From NCBI GenBank assembly GCA_934129785.1, contig CAKOWW010000015.1, positions 1 through 38,575 on the forward strand: DNA of 38,575 bases, read 5' to 3'. Shown here one piece after another: positions 17,436-25,285 of this stretch; the first letter of the stretch is position 1; every line of letters begins with the position of its first letter. The notes beneath the pieces are model-generated. The model searched no databases. It was not told the DNA's origin and worked only from the letters and a program-made list of their open reading frames with translations. The position numbers and the translations under genes were made by a program. The stretch comes from an uncultured Clostridia bacterium. GTDB taxonomy: Bacteria; Bacillota; Clostridia; TANB77; CAG-508.

Positions 17436-17711
17436 TTAAACAATATTTTCATCTTTCAATTCTGAAATAAAATCAGTTAAAAGTTCTTCAATAGATACGT
17501 TAAAAACGTGTGATAAAGCATATAATTCATAATCTTTTAAAATTCTTTTTCCATTTTCTAATTTATATAAAGAAGTTTTAGGAATGTCTATACCCATTAA
17601 TGCTAGTTTTGTTGAAAGGCCAGATAAAGACAAATTATTTTTTTGTCTTAACTCTTTGATTTTTTTACTTGAAACATTTAATTTATTATTATACTTACTA
17701 CATTGATACAT
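17436..17711 (-). CDS. Small XRE-family helix-turn-helix regulator
   Basis: 91 aa from the ATG at 17711, 8 bp after AAAGGGA; an ATG 6 codons upstream lacks a ribosome site. The HTH covers about residues 15-70: KIKELRQKNNLSLSGLSTKLALMGIDIPKTSLYKLENGKR, then LYALSHVFNVSIEELL. The long turn (LALMGIDIPKTSLYKLE) is typical of a clostridial subgroup of Cro/CI-like repressors. A near-perfect palindrome at 17778-17796, upstream of its start, is a candidate autoregulatory operator. Target genes are unknown. It sits between two MITE-like copies. Confidence 0.75.
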   Translation of the reverse strand: MYQCSKYNNKLNVSSKKIKELRQKNNLSLSGLSTKLALMGIDIPKTSLYKLENGKRILKDYELYALSHVFNVSIEELLTDFISELKDENIV

Positions 17712-17777
17712 ATACAAAATCCCTTTCATTTAAAAATTTAATCAATAAGTAAATTTTATAGTAAAATGATAAAAAGA

Positions 17778-17796
17778 TGTATCCACTAGTGATACA
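17778..17796. promoter_or_regulatory. Candidate operator upstream of the HTH gene
   Basis: TGTATC (17778-17783) and GATACA (17791-17796) flank CACTAGT, giving an almost perfect palindrome 67-85 bp upstream of the HTH start. On the reverse strand it overlaps the expected -35 region of a TATAAA-type -10. The link to this regulator is inference. Confidence 0.4.
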
Positions 17797-17806
17797 CCCA
17801 AAATGC

Positions 17807-17895
17807 TTCTCCATGAACATTTGTCAATTCATTTAAAGCTTATATTTAAAGGATTTCATTTGAAAATTTTATTAAAATCATTAACCATTAACTTG
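17807..17895 (-). repeat. Diverged half-copy (copy 3) of the MITE-like element
   Basis: Read on the reverse strand, it has arm B (GGTTAATGATTTTAATAAAA), a degenerate inverted repeat (TTTAAATATAAGCTTT) and the start of the core (ATGAATTGACAAATG, CATGGAGAA). The rest of the core and arm A are missing. Arm B adjoins the same core end as in copy 2, so copy 1 is the one with the opposite arrangement. Confidence 0.6.
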
Positions 17896-17978
17896 TTTAT
17901 CATTAAATTTTGGAAAAACTCTTTAAAAAAGAGCAAAAATGTTATACAATATTGTAAAATTGAAATTAGGAGAAGCAA

Positions 17979-19670
17979 ATGAACAAAAAATGGCAGATTT
18001 ATGATACAAACCAAGAAAAAATAGAAGAAATAGAAAACAGATATAATTTAAATAAGTTGCTAGCAACAATATTAGTAAACAGAAATATAACAACCAAAAA
18101 AGACATAGAACTATTTTTAAAACCAACAAGGGAGGACTTTTACAATCCATTTTTAATAAAAGATATGGACATAGCCATAAAAAGAATAATAAAGGCAATA
18201 GAGAACCAAGAAAAAGTAACAATCTATGGTGACTATGATGTAGATGGAATTACAAGTATTACGGTATTAAAAAGTTTTTTAAAAGATGTTGGATTAGAAG
18301 CAAAGCATTATATTCCAAATAGACTAAACGAAGGATATGGACTAAACAAACCAGCAATTGAAAAAATTGCACAAGAAGGTTGTGACTTAATGATTACAGT
18401 GGATTGTGGAATTTCAGGAAATAATGAAATAGAATATGCTAATTCTTTAGGAATAGAAACAATAATAACAGACCATCATGAGCCAGGAAATGAACTTCCA
18501 AAAGCACTAGCAGTTATAGACAATAAAAGAAAAGATTCAGAATATCCATTTAGAGAATTAGCAGGAGTAGGAGTAGTTTTCAAAGTAATTCAGGCACTAG
18601 GAAAAACATTGGGCCTAAAAGAAGAAAGCTATTTAAAATATTTAGATATTGTATGTGTTGGAACAATATCAGACATTGTCCCATTAGTTGATGAAAATAG
18701 AGTAATAACGAAACTAGGATTAATGTTAATAAAACAAACAAAAAATATAGGACTTAAATCAATAATAAATTCATCTGGATATAAATGTATAGATTCTACA
18801 ACAATTTCATTTGGAGTTGCACCAAGAATTAATGCATGTGGAAGAATGGGAAAAGCAGAAGAAGCTTTAGACCTGTTCTTATCAACAGACATAAATGAAG
18901 TAAATGAATTAACAAATAAATTAAATGAACATAACAAAGAAAGACAAGAAACAGAAAAAGCCATATTTGAAAATGCAATTGAGAGAATAGAAAGTGAAAA
19001 ATTAAATGAGAATAGAGCAATAATAGTAGGTGGAGAAAATTGGCACCATGGCGTAATAGGAATAGTTTCATCTAAAATTACAGATATGTATTTCAAACCA
19101 AGTATATTATTAAGTTTTGAAGAAGATGGCATAGGAAAAGGCTCTGGTAGAAGTATTCCAGGATTTGACTTACATGAAGCACTTATGAAATGCTTAGATA
19201 GTATAGAAAAATTTGGTGGTCATAGTATGGCAATAGGGATAACAATAAAAAAAGAAAACTTAGAAAAATTCAAAGAGGAATTTGAAAAAGTAGCAGAAGA
19301 AAAACATATAGAAGAAATAATACCAATAATAAATATAGATGCAAAAATCAACTTAAGTGATATAAATAAAGAGATGGTCGAAAGTTTAAGCAAGCTAGAG
19401 CCATTTGGAGAGGCAAATAAAACGCCAATATTTGCATTTAAAAACCTAAAAATAGATTCAATAAGAGCATTATCAGAAGGAAAACATCTTAAATTAACAT
19501 TAAAAGATAATAATACAATAATAGATGCAATAGGATTTAATATAGGAAAATTAGCAGAAGAATATAGAATAGGGGATAAAGTTGATATAGCTGGAATACT
19601 AGAAATTAATACTTTTAATGGAACTCAAAAAATACAAATAAATATAAAAGATATAATGAAATCAATATAA
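17979..19670 (+). CDS. recJ: Single-stranded-DNA-specific exonuclease RecJ
   Basis: 563 aa. DHH-family motifs are GDYDVDGITS, MITVDCGIS, IITDHHEPGNELP and GAGVVFK-like AGVGVVFK, with DHHA1 features (GGENWHHGVIGIVSSKI, GSGRSIPGFDLHEAL, FGGHSMAIGI). A C-terminal OB-like domain is present. RecJ degrades single-stranded DNA 5'-3' in recombination and mismatch repair. It starts 6 bp after AGGAG and is followed by rel after 20 bp, as in many Clostridia. Confidence 0.95.
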   Translation: MNKKWQIYDTNQEKIEEIENRYNLNKLLATILVNRNITTKKDIELFLKPTREDFYNPFLIKDMDIAIKRIIKAIENQEKVTIYGDYDVDGITSITVLKSFLKDVGLEAKHYIPNRLNEGYGLNKPAIEKIAQEGCDLMITVDCGISGNNEIEYANSLGIETIITDHHEPGNELPKALAVIDNKRKDSEYPFRELAGVGVVFKVIQALGKTLGLKEESYLKYLDIVCVGTISDIVPLVDENRVITKLGLMLIKQTKNIGLKSIINSSGYKCIDSTTISFGVAPRINACGRMGKAEEALDLFLSTDINEVNELTNKLNEHNKERQETEKAIFENAIERIESEKLNENRAIIVGGENWHHGVIGIVSSKITDMYFKPSILLSFEEDGIGKGSGRSIPGFDLHEALMKCLDSIEKFGGHSMAIGITIKKENLEKFKEEFEKVAEEKHIEEIIPIINIDAKINLSDINKEMVESLSKLEPFGEANKTPIFAFKNLKIDSIRALSEGKHLKLTLKDNNTIIDAIGFNIGKLAEEYRIGDKVDIAGILEINTFNGTQKIQINIKDIMKSI

Positions 19671-19690
19671 AAATAGAAAGAAGTGGTGGT

Positions 19691-21886
19691 ATGCAAGAAC
19701 AAAAAGAAATAACAATTCAAGACATAATTGCAAAAAGAAAAAAACATGCTAGAAAAGTAGATACAAAACTAATTACAAGGGCATATAAATATGCACTTCA
19801 AAATCATGGAGACCAATGTAGAAGATCAGGTGAACCATATATAATTCATCCACTAAATGTTGCATACATTTTGGCAGATATAGGATTAGATGACAGCACA
19901 GTGTGTGCAGCACTTTTACATGATGTTGTAGAAGATACAAAAGTAACACAAGAAGATATAACAAGAGAATTTGGTCAAGAAATATCAGATATGGTAGCAG
20001 GTGTAACAAAACTTGGAAATATGCAATTTACATCTGTTGAAGAACAACAAGTAGAAGATTATAGAAAAATGTTTTTAGCAATGGGAAAAGACATAAGAGT
20101 AATATTAATAAAACTTGCTGATAGATTACATAATATGAGGACATTAAAATTCCTTAAGAGAGATAGACAAATTGCAAATGCAAAAGAAACAATGGAACTA
20201 TATGCACCACTTGCAAATAGATTAGGTCTATATTCTTTAAAATGGGAATTAGAAGATTTATCTTTTAAATATCTATATCCAGATGAATATCATGAATTAG
20301 TTGAAGGAATAAACAAGAAAAGAGAGGAAAGACTAAAATTCATAGAAAAAATCATGGATGACATTAGAGTAGCATTGAAAAAACAAAGAATTGATGCAGA
20401 AGTTACAGGTAGAGCAAAACATTTATATAGTATATATAGAAAAATGAAAAGAGACAATAAAACTCTAGACCAAATATATGACTTATTTGCTTTACGTATA
20501 CTAGTAAATTCAGTAAAAGACTGTTATGCAGCATTAGGAGTTGTCCATGAATTATACAGCCCAATGCCGGGAAGATTTAAAGATTACATAGCTGTTCCAA
20601 AACCAAATATGTATCAATCAATACATACAACATTATTAGGGGAAAAAGGAACACCATTTGAAGTACAAATTCGTACATGGGAAATGCATAGAATAGCAGA
20701 ATACGGAATCGCAGCACACTGGGCATATAAAGAGGCAAGCTATTTTGGTAAAAAAGAATCAGTAAAAGTTGGAGAAGATAAGTTAGCATGGTTAAGAGAA
20801 ACATTAGAATGGCAAAAAGAAATGCAAGATCCACAAGAATTTTTAGACACATTAAAAACTGAATTATTTGAAGATGAAGTATATGTATTTACACCAAAAG
20901 GAAAAATAAAAGTATTACCAAGAGGTGCAACACCAATAGACTTTGCATATAGTATACATGCAGAAATAGGTCATCATATGATAGGAGCAAAAATAAACAG
21001 TAAGATGATGCCAATAATAACACCTTTAAAAAGTGGTGATATAGTAGAAATATTAACATCAGATAACTCTAAAGGACCAAGTAGAGATTGGCTAAAATTC
21101 GTAAAAAGTTCAAGTGCTAAAAACAAAATAAAAGGCTGGTTCAAAAAAGCTCAAAAGACGGAAAACATAGAAAAAGGAAAAGACTTAATTGAAAAAGAGC
21201 TAAAAAGAATAGGAGTAACACATACAAACTTATTTAAAACTGAATATATTCAACCAATGCTTGATAAATATAGATACAAAAACATAGACGAAATGTATGC
21301 AGCAGTTGGATTTGGTGCAAACTCTCCAGTTAAAGTAATTGCAAGAATGTTACAAGAATATAGAAAAGAGCATGAAGAAGAAAACATAGAAGAAAAAATA
21401 CAAGAATTGGCTCAAGCTAAAAACAATAAGCCAAAGCCATCAAATTCTGGAATTATTGTAAAAGGCATAGATAATTGCTTAGTTAAGTTATCAAAATGTT
21501 GTAACCCTTTACCAGGAGATGAAATAGTAGGATATATAACAAAAGGAAGAGGAGTTTCAGTACATAGAAAAGATTGCACAAATATTAAAGATTTATTATC
21601 TGAAGAAAATAGAATGATAGATGTAGAATGGTATAAAGAAGAAAAAGCATCATATCAAGTTGATATAGAAATAAACTCAAATGACAGAAATGGACTACTA
21701 TTAGACATATTAAAAGAGGTTGGAACAACAAAAGCTAAGATTTTAGGGGTTAACACAAAAACAACTAAAGAAAAAATTGCAATTATTGATATGACACTAG
21801 AAGTTGAAAACTTAGAAGAACTAAATAAAGCTATAAAAGTAATTAGAAAAGTAGATAGTGTATATGAGGTAAGAAGGAAGAAATAA
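19691..21886 (+). CDS. rel: Bifunctional (p)ppGpp synthetase/hydrolase (Rel/SpoT)
   Basis: 731 aa with the full long-RSH layout. The hydrolase HD domain has EPYIIHPLNVAYILADIG and AALLHDVVEDT; the synthetase has SIYRKMKRDNKTLDQIYDLFA and FEVQIRTWEMHRIAEYGIAAHW. TGS (VYVFTPKGKIKVLPRGATPIDFAYSIHAEIGH), the zinc-finger region (LSKCCNPLPGDEIVGYITKGRGVSVHRKDC) and ACT domains follow. Both the HD hydrolase and the synthetase motifs are intact, so it should make and degrade (p)ppGpp. It lies between recJ and an MBL hydrolase gene that starts 1 bp after its stop. Confidence 0.95.
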   Translation: MQEQKEITIQDIIAKRKKHARKVDTKLITRAYKYALQNHGDQCRRSGEPYIIHPLNVAYILADIGLDDSTVCAALLHDVVEDTKVTQEDITREFGQEISDMVAGVTKLGNMQFTSVEEQQVEDYRKMFLAMGKDIRVILIKLADRLHNMRTLKFLKRDRQIANAKETMELYAPLANRLGLYSLKWELEDLSFKYLYPDEYHELVEGINKKREERLKFIEKIMDDIRVALKKQRIDAEVTGRAKHLYSIYRKMKRDNKTLDQIYDLFALRILVNSVKDCYAALGVVHELYSPMPGRFKDYIAVPKPNMYQSIHTTLLGEKGTPFEVQIRTWEMHRIAEYGIAAHWAYKEASYFGKKESVKVGEDKLAWLRETLEWQKEMQDPQEFLDTLKTELFEDEVYVFTPKGKIKVLPRGATPIDFAYSIHAEIGHHMIGAKINSKMMPIITPLKSGDIVEILTSDNSKGPSRDWLKFVKSSSAKNKIKGWFKKAQKTENIEKGKDLIEKELKRIGVTHTNLFKTEYIQPMLDKYRYKNIDEMYAAVGFGANSPVKVIARMLQEYRKEHEEENIEEKIQELAQAKNNKPKPSNSGIIVKGIDNCLVKLSKCCNPLPGDEIVGYITKGRGVSVHRKDCTNIKDLLSEENRMIDVEWYKEEKASYQVDIEINSNDRNGLLLDILKEVGTTKAKILGVNTKTTKEKIAIIDMTLEVENLEELNKAIKVIRKVDSVYEVRRKK

Positions 21887-21887
21887 A

Positions 21888-22535
21888 ATGATATTAAAAG
21901 AACTAAAGATAGATACATGGGTAGGTGACCCAACAAATTGTTACATAATATTAGACGAAAAATCTAAAGAATTAATGGTAATAGATCCAGCCGGTGATGT
22001 GGATAAAATAGTAGAACTAATAAATATTTTAGAAGGAAAATTAAAATACATCTATTTAACACATTGCCATGGAGACCATATAACAGGAGTAACAGAACTA
22101 AAAAACAGATGTGGTGGAAAAATATTAATACATAGAGAAGATGCAGAAGGACTAAATAATGGAGATATAAATTTAACACCATATATAAGAGAAGAAAAAA
22201 TAGAATTAGAAGCAGATTCAAGAGTGGATGACAATGATTTAATACATTTAGGAAACTTAGAATTTAAAGTAATACATACACCTGGACACACAAGAGGAGG
22301 AACATGTTTATATATAGAAAGTGAAAAATGCCTATTTTCAGGTGATACATTATTTAGAGGAACATGGGGAAGAACTGATGTGCCAACAGGTAGTATAGAA
22401 GACATAATGGATTCAATAACAAATAAATTAATGAAATTGCCAGGAGAAACAATAGTATATCCTGGCCATGGATTAAGTACTAGAATTGAGGACGAAGAAC
22501 CTATTTATTTAGAATTAAAACCAAAAAAATATTAA
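21888..22535 (+). CDS. MBL-fold metallo-hydrolase (glyoxalase II-like)
   Basis: 215 aa. The zinc-binding motif is LTHCHGDHITG, with further ligands in HTPGHTRGG, FSGDTLFRGTWGRTD and YPGHG. This is the YcbL/glyoxalase II-like subgroup that follows rel in many Clostridia. The true substrate is uncertain. The ribosome site (AAGAAGGAAG) lies inside the end of rel, so translation is probably coupled. Confidence 0.88.
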   Translation: MILKELKIDTWVGDPTNCYIILDEKSKELMVIDPAGDVDKIVELINILEGKLKYIYLTHCHGDHITGVTELKNRCGGKILIHREDAEGLNNGDINLTPYIREEKIELEADSRVDDNDLIHLGNLEFKVIHTPGHTRGGTCLYIESEKCLFSGDTLFRGTWGRTDVPTGSIEDIMDSITNKLMKLPGETIVYPGHGLSTRIEDEEPIYLELKPKKY

Positions 22536-22553
22536 AATGAAAGGAGCACAATA

Positions 22554-23862
22554 ATGGCAAAAACAGAACCAAGAACATTATCAGGATTTATGGAATTATT
22601 ACCACAAGACCAAATTCAATTTAACCAAATGAAAAAACAAATCGAAGAAATATATCAAAAATTTGGATTTTTACCATTAGATACGCCAGTAATAGAACTA
22701 TCTGAAGTTTTACTTGCAAAAGCAGGTGGTGAAACAGAAAAACAAATTTACAGATTTAATAAAGGGGATAAAGACCTATCTTTAAGATTTGATTTAACAG
22801 TTCCTTTATCAAAATATGTGGCAAAAAACTATGGTAATTTAAGTTTCCCATTTAGAAGATATCAAATAGGAAAAGTATATCGTGGTGAAAGAACACAAAA
22901 GGGAAGATTTAGAGAATTTTATCAATGTGATATAGATGTAATTGGAGATGGAGAATTAGATTTAATAAATGATGCAGAATTACCAAGTATAATTTATAAT
23001 ATATTTAAATCATTTGGATTTGACAATTTTACAATAAGAGTAAATAACAGAAAAATTTTAAATGGGCTGTTTGAAGAAATAGGACAAAAAGAAAATGCAA
23101 CAGAGATTTTAAGAATAATTGACAAACTTGATAAAATAGGTAAAGAAGCGGTAATAAAAGAACTAGAGAAAATAAATGTAGATTCAGCTTCAATAGAAAA
23201 AATTATTTTATTTATTGAGATAGATGGAACATCTGACGAAAAAATTGAAAAATTAAAGAAACTAGGATTTAAAAGTGAGATATTTAATAATGGAGTTGAG
23301 GAATTAGAGTTTGTTATAAAAAATATGAGATTATTCGGAATTCCTGAGGATAACTTTAATGTAGACTTAACAATTGCAAGAGGCTTAGATTATTATACAG
23401 GAACAGTATATGAAACATTTTTAAATGATTACAGAGAACTTCGGAAGTGTATGTTCAGGCGGAAGATATGAAAACCTTGCAGAATATTATACAGATAAAA
23501 AATTGCCAGGAGTGGGGATTTCTATTGGGCTAACTCGTTTATTCTTTAAATTAAATGAAATGAATTTAATAAAAGACACAAAAAAATCTGTAGCTGACAT
23601 ATTAATAATACCTATGGTTGAAGATTTAAGTATTCCTATTAAATTAGCAACAAGATTAAGAAATAATGGCATAAGAACAGAAGTATATTTAAATAATAAA
23701 AAACTTAAAGCAAAATTTAAATATGGAGATAAACTACAAATTCCATATGTTATAGTTATTGGAGAAAATGAAATAGCTGAAAATAAGTTTAAATTAAAGA
23801 ATATGGAAACAGGGGAAGAAAAGGAACTAACTATAGAAGAAATTGAAAAAATAAAATTTTAA
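22554..23862 (+). CDS. hisS: Histidyl-tRNA synthetase, with +1 recoding at 23442
   Basis: About 435 aa after recoding, in the normal range. Class II features are: motif 1 region (FGFLPLDTPVIELSEVLLAKAGGETEKQIYRF), motif 2 (FPFRRYQIGKVYRGERTQKGRFREFYQCDID), the His-A motif ARGLDYYTGTVYET, and LGSVCSGGRYENLA followed by motif 3 (LPGVGISIGLTRLF). The C-terminal anticodon-binding domain follows. The gene is in one frame up to GAA CTT, then CGG AAG; skipping C gives GAA CTT GGA AGT GTA TGT, i.e. ELGSVC. No other lesion is seen, and an essential tRNA synthetase is unlikely to be dead. It starts after AAAGGAGC and ends before a strong terminator. Confidence 0.9.
23442..23444 (+). other. CGG-A +1 recoding site in hisS
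   Basis: The frame-0 context is GAA CTT CGG AAG. Skipping C23442 gives ELGSVCSGGRYE, the conserved active-site segment. Without the skip, translation stops 9 codons later at TGA (23469-23471), losing motif 3 and the anticodon-binding domain. Confidence 0.72.
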
Positions 23863-23870
23863 ATAAAAAA

Positions 23871-23898
23871 AGAAACCTGAAAGTGGTTTCTTTTTTTT
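23871..23898 (+). terminator. Terminator after hisS
   Basis: AGAAACC (23871-23877) and GGTTTCT (23885-23891) form a stem followed by eight T residues. Confidence 0.85.
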
Positions 23899-23914
23899 GC
23901 CTATATTTTAAAGC

Positions 23915-24286
23915 TTAAATGATATTAAAGAAAACTTCTAACTGCTTAGCTGAAATTTTCATAATATCTTGATAAGTATCATTGTTTCTCGTAATTGCAG
24001 TAATTAATATTACATCATCATTGGAATTGTATCTTCCAATAAGTTGTACAATATTTGGAATTTTGTACAACCTTCTTATATTGTCTGGTATATATGGCAA
24101 TTCAAACATATTTGAGTATTTTAACTGTAATCTAACAGTTTTTTGATTACTCAAAAAATTTCTCAAACTTGTCATATATTTTTCATCATTTTTTATTAAA
24201 TTATAAGCAACATAAAAAAATGATGAAAAAATTACAATTAATAATGCTAAGATAACTAACACTTCATATTTTCCATTATATTCCAT
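23915..24286 (-). CDS. Small single-pass membrane protein of unknown function
   Basis: 123 aa from the ATG at 24286, which follows AAAGGGGAG; a start 20 codons upstream has no ribosome site. One hydrophobic helix (VLVILALLIVIFSSFFYVAYNLI, residues about 8-30) is followed by a soluble domain. This has FLSNQKTVRLQLKYSNMF, RRLYKIPNIVQLIGRYNSNDDVILITAI and a C-terminal amphipathic helix. I do not recognise the family. It is convergent with hisS and monocistronic. Confidence 0.6.
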   Translation of the reverse strand: MEYNGKYEVLVILALLIVIFSSFFYVAYNLIKNDEKYMTSLRNFLSNQKTVRLQLKYSNMFELPYIPDNIRRLYKIPNIVQLIGRYNSNDDVILITAITRNNDTYQDIMKISAKQLEVFFNII

Positions 24287-24425
24287 TTTTGTCTCCCCTT
24301 TAGTTGTGTTTATTTTAATATAAGAAAATATAGGCATAAATAACAAGAAAATTTAATTCTTGTTATAATAGTATAAAAATATCTATCACAGTATATAATA
24401 GCACAGATTACATAAAAAAACAAGA

Positions 24426-25058
24426 CTATTTGTACAATAAGGTAATAGTATTCCCATTTTTTTGAATTAGACCATCTTCTTTTAAAAGTTTCATTTCACG
24501 CATCATTGCACTTCTATCAACACTTAAATAATCAGCTAAATCTGTTAATGTAAATGGTAAAACAAAGCTTTTACTAAGTTTTCTTGTAGAAATAAGCGAA
24601 AAATATGAAAGAAGTTTGTCGCGAGTGGAGCGTTTAGTTAAAAGTTCTACTCTCATATTTAAATCAGTTACTTTTTGCAAAATTAATTCTGGAAGATTTT
24701 CTGCTAATGTCTGATGAAATTTGCAATTATTTCTACATTTAGTGTGGATATTATTGTATGAATAAATTATAACCGTACATTTTTCGCGTGCTTCAACAAG
24801 TAGTTCATTATTGGTGGTTACTGTATAAAATACTTCACCGAAAATATTATTTTTTGAAAAATGTTCTATGATTGTTCTGTTACCATTTAAGTCGTATCTA
24901 ACTAAATCAGCATTTCCACTTACAAGAATACAAAATTGGTTACGTTTTTCAATGTAGCTGGTAATAACTTGGCCTTTGTTAAAATGTTTTTTTTGAATAT
25001 TTGTGCAATTTTTTTCAAAATCTGCAATAAAATTTTCTATATTAAAAGTTAAATTCAT
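24426..25058 (-). CDS. Crp/Fnr-family transcriptional regulator
   Basis: 210 aa. The N-terminal cyclic-nucleotide-binding-like beta barrel (about 15-115) has FNKGQVITSYIEKRNQFCILVSGNADLVRYD and IIEHFSKNNIFGEVF. A dimer helix follows, then the C-terminal winged HTH: LPFTLTDLADYLSVDRSAMMREMKLLKEDGLIQ. Several Cys occur, including CRNNC, but not the classic N-terminal FNR iron-sulfur pattern, so the signal is unknown. It is divergent from nrdD. A copy of GTTGCATTTGCAAC overlaps its own -35 (TTGCAA, 17 bp from TATAAT on the reverse strand), suggesting autoregulation. Confidence 0.88.
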   Translation of the reverse strand: MNLTFNIENFIADFEKNCTNIQKKHFNKGQVITSYIEKRNQFCILVSGNADLVRYDLNGNRTIIEHFSKNNIFGEVFYTVTTNNELLVEAREKCTVIIYSYNNIHTKCRNNCKFHQTLAENLPELILQKVTDLNMRVELLTKRSTRDKLLSYFSLISTRKLSKSFVLPFTLTDLADYLSVDRSAMMREMKLLKEDGLIQKNGNTITLLYK

Positions 25059-25101
25059 TTTTTCATTACTCCTTTTGATGAAAAAATTATACTATAAAAA
25101 A

Positions 25102-25115
25102 GTTGCATTTGCAAC
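25102..25115. promoter_or_regulatory. Palindromic operator, crp-proximal copy
   Basis: GTTGCATTTGCAAC (inverted GTTGCA/TGCAAC with a 2-bp centre). On the reverse strand, TTGCAA within it is a -35, 17 bp from TATAAT (25086-25091), so a bound protein would block transcription of the Crp/Fnr gene. An identical 14-mer lies at 25202. Confidence 0.65.
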
Positions 25116-25201
25116 AATAAAAATGTAATACAAATGTAATAAAAGTTCAAAAGCTACAGCTGAGCCTATTAAAAAAATAAAAAAAAGTATTTTTATAAAA
25201 A

Positions 25202-25215
25202 GTTGCATTTGCAAC
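25202..25215. promoter_or_regulatory. Palindromic operator, nrdD-proximal copy
   Basis: Identical 14-bp palindrome to that at 25102, with the same preceding AAAAA, 71 bp upstream of nrdD and just upstream of a TATAAT at 25237-25242. The distance between the copies (100 bp) is close to a whole number of helical turns. Confidence 0.65.
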
Positions 25216-25285
25216 AGAAAAACAAAAAACATGATATATAATAAACACATACATAAACAAAAAAACAAATAGGGGGAAATGTAAG

